Positions 36,105-47,400 of a DNA stretch of 64,000 nucleotides are shown one piece after another. How positions within the stretch are numbered: the stretch's first letter is position 1; every line of letters begins with the position of its first letter. A program made the translations under genes and the position numbers. Source of the DNA: Sciurus carolinensis (lineage: Eukaryota; Chordata; Mammalia; Rodentia; Sciuridae); assembly GCF_902686445.1 (NCBI RefSeq), contig NC_062222.1, positions 133,741,035-133,805,034 of the forward strand, given 5' to 3'. Below the pieces are notes generated by a model, which did no database searches, was not told the origin of the DNA, and was given only the letters and a program-made list of their open reading frames with translations.

Positions 36105-36250
36105 CTGACACTCTGTCAGGGGGCTTTATTTTCCATCACCTTCACATCGAATTCACAAAAGTCCTTTTCCCTCCTATTTTACAGATGGGAAGAAATGATG
36201 CTCAGTGGCATTGTGAGACTTGTGGAAAGCTCCTCGGGAAGAACTGAGCA
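36105..36250 (-). repeat. MIR SINE fragment
   Basis: 'ctcctattttacagatggga' and 'tgctcagtggcattgtgaga' match the reverse MIR core (cattttacagatgaggaaactgaggc). Confidence 0.6.
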
Positions 36251-36394
36251 ACATTATTTAATATTTCAAATATTCACACCCACTGACTTATTGAAACTGT
36301 CTACAGATAATTTGGGAATGGTTATCTTCTGGTTCAGAAATTATAGAACATGTTTAACGTGATGTCCTTTGTCTTTAGAAAAGAGTCAAAATGA

Positions 36395-36520
36395 GTCAAG
36401 TTCAGATCTAGAAATAGAAAATCTGGAGTTGAGGCCCAGTCTTGCTTTGTAAAAGTCACTTGATATGCCAAGTTCTTCATAGGCCAAAAGAGGATACAAA
36501 TGATACACAGATGAATGCAA
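36395..36520 (+). repeat. MIR SINE fragment, old
   Basis: 'gttgaggcccagtcttgctt' then 'gtaaaagtcacttgatatgc' and 'aggccaaaagaggatacaaa' fit MIR plus order. A further weak 'ggttgacacataatagag' 3' motif sits at 36675-36705. Confidence 0.45.
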
Positions 36521-37129
36521 TTCAATAATTTATATCAGTTACCTCTTTTGAATCTTATGACAACTTGTTAGGATCAAGGACTATCACCTACAATCCAGTT
36601 GCTTGTTCCTTCTACAGGAAGTTCTCCAAGTCTGGAAACTACCTGTTATTTTTCATTATGTAATATGGATACAGTCAGTGGTTGACACATAATAGAGTTT
36701 CTATAAATGTCTTTTGGCAAAAAAGAATATCCAATAAACATCTTAAAAAGAATGCTTTCCCCTTACATAGCACATGAGTGAGTGTTGAAATGTAGTATCA
36801 TTTACTGTCCCATTTTAATCAATCAAATAAATGGCCACCATTACATAGGATGTCAATAAAATTATTGAAACCAAAGTCATTTCTGAACTCAACTGCATGT
36901 TTAATGCTGAAGAAAGATTAGCAATTATATTCTTGCAGACAATGATGTTTGCCGATTGCAAACTAGGCTAGTGGTTATTCTGATGCAGGGTCCAGGTATA
37001 ATATCACATGGCTTGAAATTTACTGATTACCTTGAAGTGACCCCTGTGCTGAACTTTAAACTCACACAGCCAACTCCCTATGGGGTATTCCATCTAGTCA
37101 CCCAAAAGACATCCCTGGATTAAAATGCT

Positions 37130-37690
37130 GTGCTGAGATCTTGCTCTTTTCCTTGAAACTTGCTTCTCCCCTCAGCGACCCTGTCTTAGTAAATGACAAC
37201 TTCATTCATTAAGTTGCTCAGGTCAAGAACCTTACACTTATCCATGATTGCCCTCTTTCTATTAATATCACTCACTTTGAGTTCGTCAGCATTTCCCTTG
37301 AGCTCTGCTTTGACAAATACCTAGCATCTGACCATTTCTCTCGTTCTCTATGACTACCATCAGCTCCAGTCACGATAAGGTCTCTTCTCTACTGTAAAAA
37401 TAGCCCTAATGGCTCTCTCTGCTTTGACCCTTCCTCACCCATAGTTAAAATATCTGGTTCTGTCACTTTCCTCTTGCGGTTTTCCATATTTCTAAAACTT
37501 ACACCGAATCTGCTCTGTCTCACTGGATGCCATATCATTCCTCATATATATCAGGGCTTTCATCTGTACTATTTTCCCAGCCTGGACTTGATCTGTCTTG
37601 TTCATGCTGAACTTCTAGTGCCTATAATAGTGCCTGGTCTATGGGTCTCACTCAGTGAAACCTGCACAATGTTAGCTCATTTTGAAAAAT
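37130..37690 (+). mobile_element. Old LINE fragment (L2-like)
   Basis: 'aagttgctcaggtcaagaac', 'atccatgattgccctctttc', 'gttcgtcagcatttcccttg' and 'ggctttcatctgtactattt' match a mammalian old-LINE pattern (cagttgctcaggccaaaaac...cttgactcctctctttc...cagggcctttgcac), ending in 'ataatagtgcctggtctatg'. Family call is from memory, so the class is L2-like at best. Confidence 0.58.
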
Positions 37691-37699
37691 ATCATTAAT

Positions 37700-37915
37700 A
37701 GTCATTCATTTATTTATGCATTCAACCACGTATTCAGAAGTTATGGTGTCAGACATTGGGAATAAAATCTGATTATGAAAACAAGGCTCTTTGACTCAGA
37801 GACTTTTTATTTTTTTGGAGAGATAAGCATTAAATATATATGCAATAAATTAAGAAATTACTAAATCAGTGAACATGAGGTATAATCCTGAGATGAAGTA
37901 GTGAGGTAGGGAATG
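37700..37915 (-). mobile_element. L2 LINE 3' end fragment
   Basis: 'tcattcatttatttatgcat' then 'gtcagacattgggaataaaa' is the reversed L2 3' terminus (cattcattcaacaaatattt...aggcactggggatac). It lies tail to tail with the element just to its left. Confidence 0.55.
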
Positions 37916-37954
37916 GGGCACTCTGATATGGTAAGAATCCAGGTAGCAAGGGAT

Positions 37955-38333
37955 GTTGGTTTTCCAGGGTTGCCATAACCAGGGACCATAAACACAATGG
38001 AAATGCATTGCTTGCCATTCTGGAGGCCAGATGTCCATTCTCAGGATGTCAGTAGTGTTGGATTTTTCTCAGACCCTAAGCAAGGATCTGTTCTGTGTCT
38101 CTCTCCAAGCTCCAGGCAACTCACTGACAATCTTGGACTTTCCTTGGTTTGCAGTTGCATGGACCCAATGTTTGTCCCCATCTACACAAGATGCTCCGTC
38201 AGACCTAATGACCTCTTCTGATTATGACTACATCTGCAGAGAACTATTCCCAAATGAGATCATAATCTGAGGTACTGGAGAATAGAACTTCAACATATTG
38301 GCTTCTGGGGGACCTAATTTAATCCACAACAAA
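37955..38333 (-). mobile_element. MLT1-type MaLR LTR
   Basis: Reversed landmarks: 'ccagggttgccataaccagg', 'ccattctggaggccagatgt', 'gacctaatgacctcttctga', 'tctgaggtactggagaatag', 'cttcaacatattggcttctg', ending 'aatccacaaca'. Confidence 0.87.
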
Positions 38334-39229
38334 TAGAATGGAGGTTTGGGTCAGTGACGCTTGGCAGGAACCAGGGCATTGAAGTGAAGTCTGGAGGAAA
38401 ATATGTCCAGATTTATAGATGACTTTGATGTGACAGATAAGAGGAAGTTACCCTTGATCTCATGTTTATACCTGACTTAGAAGCTCTGGGACTGATCAAC
38501 AAGAAAGACTGAGGAGGAAGCAGGTGCTCTTTCTTAGGAGAAGGTGTGCTCTAAATACCTACGAGGATCTAGATAGAGATGCTGCTCAGGTAACTGGTCA
38601 CATGGGTCTGGAGGTGAGATCAGTAATGAGAAGGGTTCTAAAATTTTATTCACCAAGTGTACCAAGCCTCAGGGGTGTTGATGACCCAGGGATATAAGAC
38701 TGAGAAGGAAAGGGGACCAGGACTGGAAGCCCTAGCAAATTTTCACATTTAGAGAAATAAAATGACCCTCTAAAAGAAACCCATGACGAGTATCCAGTGA
38801 AATCAGAAGAACCATAATAGTTCATAGTATAGCAGCAGAGAAGAGACAGCTTCCAGAAAGGACAGGTGGGATGCACCCCTTCACATGGGAGGTAGAGAAG
38901 TCTAAGACACAGAAGTGTCCACAGAGCCTGGCAACCTAAAGGACGTGGACAACCCTTGACCAAAGCTCTCACCAGTGATGGACAGAAGCCAGGCTGGAGG
39001 ACACCAAACCGGAGGTAAGAAAATGAAGTTCTTCCAAACTCTCTCAGCAGAGGAAGACCATTGACAAAGTAATTACCAGAGAGAAAATTCAGGCCAAGGA
39101 AGGATTTCTTTTTCTTCTTTTGAGGATGCTTGTATTCTGGTGGAAATAATCCAGTAGAGAGGAAAACAAGATTGGTTTCGTAGTGGGGAGGTAGCTCTGA
39201 AGCAATCCTTAATATCCCCTAACACAGCT
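38334..39229. other. Unassigned unique sequence
   Basis: About 900 bases; a 108-codon frame on the minus strand at 38646-38972 has no domain. Confidence 0.45.
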
Positions 39230-39350
39230 GAGAAGAACAAAGCTTTCAGATACTAAGAAAACCTCATCAGTCACACAGCCTGGAAGTGAAGGAAGCAGGT
39301 TTCAAACCAAAGTAGTTACGCTGAAGCCAGTCAGTGCCCACCTCTCATTG
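39230..39350 (-). repeat. MIR SINE fragment
   Basis: 'catcagtcacacagcctgga' then 'ggaagcaggtttcaaaccaa' and 'gttacgctgaagcc' match the reverse MIR core (aaggtcacacagct...ggattcgaacccagg). Confidence 0.5.
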
Positions 39351-39746
39351 TATTACTTTATTTCCTGCAAGAAATGATTTCCCCCAATTATTCATGATAA
39401 AACTGGGGAGTATTTGTGTTCATGAATTTGAACAATTTTAGGCAAATATCCTATCATTTATGTTTGTTTTGCAATGTGACAAGAAATAATCATTAATTAT
39501 GAAGTCTCGATTCTTAGTGAAACAAGTGCCTAATGGGGGCCAAGCTTTCAGGGACAGAATTGAAATCCGGTGGGATATTGACTCAGACTCTATGCAGGCT
39601 TCCATTTGGAGAGAGCAGGTGGGGACCTCTTTCTATGAGCAGAGAAGAAGGATCTTGGCAAAACAGAAATGTTTTCCAGGAGGCAAGGCAAATTAAACAT
39701 AAGTAATGGTCACAGATTAAGAACAGAAGCTTAAAAGAAAAACTAA

Positions 39747-39779
<33 letters not shown>

Positions 39780-41351
39780 TTTTCTAAATAGAATTCAGCA
39801 ATCATTTTACTTTGAGGAACTTCATAGTAAAGAAAAAGAAAAAAAATAATAGTTCTCCTCCAGTTACAAACAGAGATGAATATGTAGATGGCAATCGCTG
39901 GTACCATTTAATTAGGGATAATGAAATTAATTTAATTTGAATTCGAGACTGTTCTGTTTTCACCTTTGTTTTAACCTAGATAAAATCTTGGAAAAAAAAC
40001 AGAAGTTAAATCATATAAACTGTTTCTCTAATAAAGTTTTATGATTTAAATGAACTAATAAATGTAATTGTTTTGCTAGTCCAAGTTTTCTCAATTTTCA
40101 TCCTCTTTTTTCTTATTTTTGCTTCCAAATCTTCCTTAAGCTCTTTAAAATAGAAACTGCATTTCCCTGGAGACAGCTAAGCAAATTTCTAGCCAAGATC
40201 TAACCTTGAATGTATTAAATCATCTTAAAAACAAAAATTTCACAAGAGGTCAAAATAAGCATCTCTGTATTCTCATAAATAAATTCTTTCAAGTAAATAC
40301 CAATTATATATAAACTTAGCAAGTGGTAAAAACAGCTTCCCTAATAAAAGAAAAAGAATTCCTCTCTTTAAAAATGCTGGTGTCATTTTCTGGCTCTCTT
40401 CCTGCTGAGTAGCTCAGTGAATCTCAAGCTTCGGGCTGACAGTTTGCCAAGAGGGGAAACTGCCTGGCTCTGTCTGCCTTACCAGAGTGTTTTGAGAATT
40501 CAATCAGTTGACAAATAAAAGAGAATGCTCAACAGGTCATCAGAGTCCCCTGGGCTGTTCCCTGAAACAGCACCTTTGGCGGCAGGAGGCCTGTGGTCTG
40601 CAGTATGTCAAGGTCCTCTCTCACATTCGTTTCTGACCAGTTTCTTTACATGGAGAAGTCATCTCAGGCTTTCTGGTGACTGCTAAGTGCTCCAACTTCC
40701 CCATTCTTTAGAAAGTCACCCTCATCATGGGAACAAGATTTAGAGATTAACATATTTAAAAAAAAAAAAGAAGTAAATGAATTTTTGTGGGTTTGGGATG
40801 TGTTATCAGGTATTGACATCCAGTGATGCTGATACAGGGACCTCAGTTCTGAAACCAGGGTAATCTGAAGTCTTGAAGGAACTCCCTGATGTGCTCTCTG
40901 GATACCAAGAAATGGCTTCAGGAAGTCATCTGTAGCTCCGATCAATTTGGGAGAGACTGAGATTGAAGAGATGAGAGATCACTTCCTGAAGCCAAGTGTA
41001 AATATCCCCTGCCCAGTTGAAGCTGTGACCAACTCTCATGACAAGCCTTCAGTGTGGTTTGCCTTTTACATCACACACATATCAGCTAAGGCCAAGCCAT
41101 GCTCAAAGTTTGCATCAAGTGGGTAGGGAATGCGCATTGCTCTTCCAAGGCATCCCCAGGTGTTCCCAGATGTTCCACATGCTTCCAGGTCAGATCACAT
41201 CCTTCTACATGTGTGTCCTTGTTCTGCTGGCATTTCTGTCATCCTTTTGTGAATAACCAGTCACAGTTCTTCTCTTTTCTACTCTGCAATGTATTAGGTA
41301 AGGAAACTATTCCCTTTACATTTGGTGGCATGGTGTTCTTTAGTGGGTGCT
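39351..41351. other. Unassigned, AT-rich
   Basis: About 2 kb without a gene. Contains a (GT)n run, A-rich strips at 39830-39850 and 40759-40770, and overlapping 72-93 codon frames at 40.66-41.36 kb without domains. Confidence 0.4.
39748..39778. repeat. (GT)n microsatellite
   Basis: About 15 uninterrupted GT units at the given span, a likely length-polymorphic locus. Confidence 0.96.
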
Positions 41352-41668
41352 ACGATTATTGAATGTGCGGTGTCCTCCTAGAACTCATGTGTGAAACAAT
41401 GCAAGAATGTCCAGAGGTGAGAGGTAAAATGATTAGACCATAAGAAATCTAACCTAATCAGTGGATTAATCCACTTGAATGGATTAAGTAGGTAGTAACT
41501 GTGGGCTGGTAGGGTGTAGCTGGAGGAAGCAGGTCACTGAGGGTGTGCCTTCAGGCCCAGAGCAATGGAGTTGGCCAACCACATCCTGAACCCCTGAAAG
41601 CATGAGCCAAAATAAACTTTTCCTTCTGTCTAGTGTTTTGGTCACAGGGACAAAATCTGACCAGCACA
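41352..41668 (+). mobile_element. Rodent MaLR LTR (MT-like), internally deleted
   Basis: Plus-order landmarks: 'aactcatgtgtgaaacaatg', 'tctaacctaatcagtggatt', 'ggtagggtgtagctggagga', 'gcaggtcactgagggtgtgc', 'gcccagagcaatggagttgg', 'gagccaaaataaacttttcc', 'ttggtcacagggacaaaatc', ending 'ccagcaca'. Compared with the minus copy at 20.9-21.3 kb, about 100 bases between the 'gtgtgcc' and 'gcccagagca' landmarks are missing. Confidence 0.88.
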
Positions 41669-42015
41669 GTGGGCGTGGCACATGGAGGGTTTCCTGCTCA
41701 GTTCAAAACATCCCTAATTGTGAAACTATTTCAGCATACACCTCCTGGCTGAGCTCCCCTTTGTCCATGTAGACTGTCCCTCCTAAATTCCCTGCCTTCA
41801 TTACTCAGGATGATTCTGCTCCACACTAACCATCATAGGTATGGTGACTCACATGCTCTGTAGACCCAGAATTCTCACTCTGCTCTTCCCACTCACAGCC
41901 CTGAAGGCCTGGCCAAGACTGTGACCCCACAGGGTCTTCTCCCCACTTCCCTCCAGTCTCTACAAGGTGGGGGAGCAGTGTGGGGATTAATTTTCCTTCC
42001 TATAAAGATTACCAT

Positions 42016-42433
42016 TGTAAGAACCCAGAAACCACTCCGGACATGGGAACTCACATAAGAGAGTTTATTAAGCAAACAGGCAGGGTGTCTCCCTACAGGG
42101 TAAGAGAGAAAATGAGAGGAAAAGAGAGAGAGAGTGCACACGCAAGAGAGAGTGAAAGGCAGGAGGAGAGAGCATGAAAGCGAGGAGGAGAGAGAGAAAA
42201 TGGCGGGGGAGCCATTCTTAAGCAGTGGAATTTCGCAGGCTTAATAACAACAGACCAATGGTTGGTGAGGAGGTTTGCAGGTTAACAATCTGGACCAATT
42301 ACTGAGATGGAGACTTGCAGACTGAATGATGAACCAATAGCTAGCTAGGATGTTCACAGACAAGCTAGGTTGTAAGATGGGAGGCGGAAAAATGGTTGCA
42401 GCGTAAAGGGTGGGGGAGGAGCTTTATATTATA
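42016..42433 (-). mobile_element. Solo LTR of an endogenous retrovirus, 418 bp
   Basis: Exactly flanked by the 5-bp direct repeat ACCAT (42011-42015 and 42434-42438). Read on the minus strand the 3' border is ...TTCTTACA and the 5' border is TATAATATAA, a one-base decay of TG. A minus-strand polyadenylation signal AATAAA lies at 42064-42069, leaving about 48 bases downstream, a sensible R-U5 length. Three CCAAT boxes on the plus strand at 42255, 42295 and 42334, each followed about 20 bases later by a similar 'gttgcag/cttgcag/ttcacag' motif, form a degenerate 39-40 bp triplication in U3. A purine-rich block at 42111-42200 follows. A 5-bp duplication suits ERVL/MaLR or a related class. No flanking internal genes are present. 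Confidence 0.83.
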
Positions 42434-42484
42434 ACCATAAATTTCTGTTTCCTTCCTTAGAGGGAAAAGATGTCTCAAATAAAA

Positions 42485-42775
42485 TTTTATAAGCTTTTCT
42501 TTAATTTTAGGGTTTTATTTTAGATTTACAGAAAAATTATCAAAATTATGGAAAGTTCCTAAAACCCCTCACCAGTTTCCTCAATTATTAACCTATTTAC
42601 CTTAGTATGGTACATTTGTCAAAAACCAATGAACCAATGTCAATCTGTTAGTAAATAAGTTCAGATTGTATTTAGTTCAGTTTCTTTAGTTTTCAATGAA
42701 TGTTCTTTGTTCTTTAACTATTGCAAGATTCAATTCAAGATACCACATTATTCCAATAGGTTTTGGTGTCAAACT
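42485..42775 (-). mobile_element. Old L1M-type fragment
   Basis: 'ttacagaaaaattatcaaaa', 'cccctcaccagtttcctcaa', 'ttagtatggtacatttgtca' and 'gataccacattattccaata' match an old mammalian LINE-derived repeat in which 'atggtacatttgttacaatt' is typical. Class assignment from memory. Confidence 0.5.
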
Positions 42776-44309
42776 GTCAAAAAGTGAATTCTGATATAAT
42801 TCCTGATATAATATTTCAAAATCTAAATCAAATTCAGAAAAAGTATAAGAAAATGAAATTTCAGATCAACACCATGGCTTCCTGCGATCATGAACCTGAG
42901 AAGGGTTTTCCAAATGGTGTTCTCTAGATCTATTCTACCAGTAATGACAAGGGGCCTAGAGACAACTGGGCTGATGAGCAGGGAGGGAGTCAGGCATGGC
43001 GCTCTTGGTGGGTGGCAGTGAGCACTCTCCATTTGTTTGGTAATTTCCAACGTTATCAATCCTGCCATCCTAAGCAGAAGACAGAAAATTCCCACGCTGT
43101 CTTTTAGCTTGGCTCGGGTGTGGCTTCCTCAAGTGAGACTTGGCTGTGGAAATGAACAGTGTCAGGAGGTGGAAGTTGGGGTGTCACCAGGACATCTGGA
43201 ACCCTCTCATTCCCCTGTGAGAGAGAGGCCAGACTTCCTGAGGGGCCCTCTCTGTGTGACTCCACTCTGTTTCTGGCTGCCTAGCTCCAGAGGCCCTGAG
43301 GACACTTGGCATTGTTGAGGTCCCTTTAGTAAATCATTTTCTGAGTAACTTCTGAAAGGGTTCTATTGATTTCAACTAAATATGCTGTCTAATATAAATG
43401 GAATTCCCAGAAACCCTTTCCATGATTAATTTTTATTGCCACTACACAATTGGTCTCTGCAAACATTGATTAGTATGAGAATGATAATATTTTTGAGTGT
43501 TTTCTCCTGAACTCCTGTGGGATCCTCAGCATCACTGGGCCATGGTACTCCAAAGGGCCCGACAACCAGAGAGACAGTGATACTACAGGCTCCAGCTCAA
43601 GCAGGCCAGATAATCTTATTAAGACCATGCATCCATTAGGGAACAAAGAAACTGACTGACAGCAGATCTTAAGCATGAGCCTAGTCTCACACATCCAGAT
43701 ATTCAGGCAATTTTTTAGCAGGAATGTCTGAAAGGTCTAGAATCTAAGTAGGTGAATCAGGAGGCTCAAATCACTAGATCGAAACTAGCAGAGTCACATT
43801 GTTTGGGGGAAGTTCTTCACAAGTTAGGGTCCTTTGTGGGTTTTCCTGCCTAGGATCTAGGTTCTAGATGAGGCTCAGGGAAGGTGGGGGTGGGGAGGGT
43901 CTCTGTAGGCAGCAGTAACCTCGGGCATCTCTGTGTCTTCCATGATGGGACTCACTCCTGTCCTCCATGGTCCCTGCCTGCTCCATCCCTGATCAGTTGG
44001 GTCTTTGGCCTCTTCCCCTTGCGTTCCCCACTGCCACCGTCATATCTCCTACTCACAGGTCCTCATTTCTTGCTGGGATTAGGACGATAAACTTATTTAT
44101 GTATGTTTGGCCTTTGGGTTTTTGTTTGTTTGTCTGTGTTTTTGCACATCTCAGCAAACCTAGAGACTCATCCATAGTGATCAAATGCGAGCACAAGAGG
44201 ACTTGCGGAAAGAAACGGAGTTGGGTAGCAGAAATTTTCCTTGGAAAGTTTATTTTTTATTTAAATCTTTGCTTCTTTGAAATTTATTTTCCTCTAAAAA
44301 GGGACCCTG
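42776..44309. other. Unassigned unique sequence
   Basis: About 1.5 kb. ORFs of 68-126 codons (43884-44347) overlap in two frames and show no domains. Confidence 0.42.
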
Positions 44310-44789
44310 ATTTCTTTCTACTAATGGTTTTCCAGTATTCTCAATAAAATTTATTGAATACTGTATGTTTCTCCACTAATTTTAATGCTGCCTGCCTCCT
44401 ATCACAATTTCCTATATGTTCTTGGTTCCAATTTGGATTTTCTTTCATTCCTTATTGTGCCAATTTCTGTGCCAAATATAAACCTATGGCAAGCCTATGG
44501 TAAGAGTAGGCTTATAATGTTTTAATTTGTGAAATTAAAGCTGATACATTACTGCTTCTTCATTTCAGAGTTGTCTTTCCTTTCGTTGTTTATTTATTTT
44601 TCAAGGTGAACTTTATTTTTTTTTGTTCTACCTCATAATTTTATTATTTTAATCATTCCTTCAGAGGCAATTTTTAGTATAATTTATTCTTTGACTTTCC
44701 TATTCATTTTTTAAACTTTTACCACATGTAATGACAATGCTATTTGGTATTTTTGAATTATGCTTTTATAGTCAGGTATTTTATTTGAT
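44310..44789 (-). mobile_element. Old L1 ORF2, left part of interrupted element
   Basis: 'ccagtattctcaataaaatt', then 'tattgaatactgtatgtttc' and 'gttcttggttccaatttgga' fit the reversed L1 ORF2 order (cagtattctcagcaccatttattgaatag). AT-rich and decayed; the end near 44789 is a T-rich join. Confidence 0.65.
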
Positions 44790-44990
44790 TTTTTAAATTA
44801 TTTTTTTATTTTTACAGACTGCATTTTGATTCACTATACACAAATGGGGTACATCATTTCATTTCTACGGTTGTGCACAATGTAGACTCATACGATTCAT
44901 GTAATCAGACATGTACATAGGGTAATGATGTCTGTCTCATTCCACCATCTTTCATACCCCCCTCCTCTCATTTCCCTCTACATACAAAGA
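44790..44990 (-). mobile_element. Younger L1 3' end nested in the old L1
   Basis: Starts with a poly(T)-rich tail at about 44790-44814, then 'acagactgcattttgattc', 'gtacatagggtaatgatgtc', 'accatctttcatacccccct' and 'catttccctctacata'. These are the complement of the L1 3' UTR at 2336-2520. It is a 5'-truncated insertion of about 200 bases. Confidence 0.9.
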
Positions 44991-45440
44991 AGATGTGATT
45001 TTAAAAATCATTGGGACCTTGACAGAAGTGTATTGAAGTTGTACATTCAGTATGAACCAGTCACCACTTTCCCAATATTGAGCCTTTGCTTAACTCAAAA
45101 CCAGATAAGTGTCCTCATTCCCTCATTCTTTCACTGACAAAGTGTGCTCCTTCAATTTCATCATAAAAATTCTATGTATTTCTATTAAGTGTATATATTT
45201 ATTTTCATATATTTCTATTAATACTATTGCTATTGTGAATGGGAATTTTTTGTCCTATTTGCCTTTACTTATTATGAGAAAGCTATTGTATATTGTACAT
45301 TTTTATGTGCTAAATTTATTGAATTTTAATGTTGCATGCATTAGTGATTCGATGGATCTTGTTAAGTTTTCCAAAATTATAATCAGAAACCCTCGTGACA
45401 TTATCATTTTCTACCTGTTAAAGTTTAAACGTAAAAATAT
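44991..45440 (-). mobile_element. Old L1 ORF2, right part of interrupted element
   Basis: Resumes reversed ORF2: 'tcattgggaccttgacagaa', 'tttcccaatattgagccttt', 'gctattgtgaatgggaattt', 'atggatcttgttaagttttc'. The order continues that of 44310-44789. The 130-codon frame at 45109-45501 is antisense to dead ORF2. Confidence 0.78.
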
Positions 45441-45884
45441 AGAAAACATAAAAGTCAAGGCTGCTGATTATGATAACATGAAAATGGAAACTAAAATTTG
45501 AAATTTAAATTTAATTTTGGTTAGCTTTATACTAAGAACTGTGACAAAAAATAAGAAAGAACAGAGAAAGATACCGTGCCAGCAAACAATGGGCAAAGAA
45601 TGCAAGCATGTGCTTCCCAAAAGGTGAATCATGGGCAAGAAATAGAAGAGAAGCCATGCAGATCCAGAGGGGATGAGAAACAGAGGAAGATGCAGCAATT
45701 TCAAGTCTGTCAAATCAGCATCAATTAGAAATTCTGTGAGCATGAGGGGAAAATGGTACGTAATGCAATCAGAAATAGACATAATATAGCTTCCTAAGGA
45801 GAGTCTAGTAATAATATGCAAAATTCACATAGTATACCTCTTTTGCCAAGAAATTCTCTTTGACTAATTTTCCTTACAACTGAT
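45441..45884. other. Unassigned, A-rich
   Basis: About 440 bases, no gene; may be further old LINE sequence that I cannot place. Confidence 0.4.
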
Positions 45885-46060
45885 TCAGGAAAGTGCTTAA
45901 GAACACATGCTGTATGGATGTTCAATATAGGATTTTTTATAATAGCCTGGAATTAAATGTCCATCCTTAAGGAATTGGTTAAATTATTGATAGTACGTAC
46001 ATACAGCAGAATATTCTATGACCATTTAAATAATAGTGTGCAGCAGTATTATCCAAATAT
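45885..46060 (+). mobile_element. Old L1M 3' fragment
   Basis: 'ataatagcctggaattaaat', 'gtccatccttaaggaattgg' and 'acatacagcagaatattcta' match L1M plus-strand 3' ORF2 (aatgtccatcaataggggactggttaaa...aatggaatactatgcagcc). Confidence 0.55.
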
Positions 46061-46224
46061 AAAAGCATTCTGAGCATTTTATGCTGCAATAAAATAGTAT
46101 ATTTATTGTAATCCTATTTCTCTGAAGTTATTTCTATATTTATATACGCATATAACTTTCCTAAACTACCACCCCAGCTTAGAATCAATTTAATGTGTCT
46201 CCATTAGGAAAATGATTCCAACTC

Positions 46225-46600
46225 CTCATTCTGTCCCATGACTTCCTGCCTCGGCTGCCCTGCCCTAATCTTCCCACCATGCCAGGGTCTGAGAGCTCAG
46301 GATACCCCAAGCCCTTCGCACTTCAGGGCCTCTTCCAGCTCTTCCCTCTGCCTGACCCGCCTTCCTTTAGGCATAGATTAAAAGATTGTCCTTTCCCAAA
46401 GACTTAGATCACCCTGTGTAAGTTTTCCCTGTCTTTATGGGTGACACTTTTCACTACCTTTTTACTACTTTTTATTGTTTATATTTTCATTGTTTGCTTG
46501 TTTTCTCTGCCACTTTACAGGAGACACAGTGAAACCAAAGACCATAAAATTCTTTATTCAGCATTTCCTGGTTCATATCAGACATAAATAACTATTTTTA
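46225..46600 (+). mobile_element. L2-like LINE 3' end
   Basis: 'cacttcagggcctcttccag', 'cttccctctgcctgacccgc', 'tagatcaccctgtgtaagtt' and 'tttcactacctttttactac' follow the old-LINE 3' pattern (cagggcctttgcac...ttccctctgcctgg...cttatcactacctg), plus orientation. Confidence 0.65.
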
Positions 46601-46749
46601 AATACTATGCATTAAGAAATATCTGTAGATATTTTCTCTCATCTCCTGACATTGACAAGTTTTATTTAATTTCTTTCCATACTTCTTATTTGTTTTTATA
46701 TTGATAGTTTGATTATTTTATTTCATATTTATAATTTAAAAAGTCTTCT

Positions 46750-46940
46750 CATTTATTTACCTATTTATTAATATATATACTAACATGTATATACATAAAT
46801 ATGTATACATGTATACATATTAATATATAAGCATGTATATATATTAATACAACTTGTGTATATATTCATATATATTAATAAACAGATCAATACATAAATA
46901 CACAGATATATGTATATAAATATAAATAATATGTACATGC
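46750..46940. repeat. AT-rich low-complexity tract
   Basis: About 190 bases of TATA/TACA/TATG mixtures with almost no G or C. A minus-strand frame through it (46780-47256, 158 codons) encodes runs of I, Y, C and M, a product of the repeat and not a protein. Confidence 0.85.
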
Positions 46941-46944
46941 ATAC

Positions 46945-47400
46945 ATATTCAGGGATCTCTAGATAAATAGAACCAATAAGATATATACACAGAGGGATCA
47001 TGACAGATCTGTACATATGATCATATTGGTCAAGAAATCCCATGATCAGCTGTCTGCAGTTGGAGGTCAAAGAAAGTTGGTGGTGTAGTTCGGACTCAAG
47101 CTCTAAGACCTGAGAACAAGGGGATCCAATGGTGTTAAGTTCTGATCTTATTTCAGGGGCCCAAGAATGAGGAGCACCAAGAAGAGTGAGCAAGATTGTC
47201 AATTCATCTATCTCCTCATTTGTATTTTGTTGCTCAATGAATTGGGTGATTCCCACTCACACTGCTTAGGGTAGTCTTTATAGAGAGAGAGACAGACAGA
47301 GACAGGAAAAAGAGAGAGAAAGAGCATGCGTATATGTGCATGTGTACATGTGTCTTGTTCTAAAACATTCCTCTGATGATAATTCTCCATTGCTTAATAC
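46945..47400 (-). mobile_element. Old interspersed repeat, LTR-like
   Basis: 'gataaatagaaccaataaga', 'agaaatcccatgatcagctg', 'aagttggtggtgtagttcgg' and 'gacctgagaacaaggggatc' follow a common mammalian repeat ('acagaaccaataggat...cacgatctgccgtctgcaa'), whose reverse is an LTR-type start. I cannot name it securely. A GA-rich run is at 47282-47325. Confidence 0.5.

Noticed and set aside
45109..45501. 130-codon plus-strand frame
   Set aside because: It is antisense to a decayed L1 ORF2, which explains its I, F, Y and L rich composition.
46780..47256. 158-codon minus-strand frame
   Set aside because: Its last two-thirds translate an AT-rich TATA/TACA tract into runs of I, Y, C and M. It is an artefact of low complexity.
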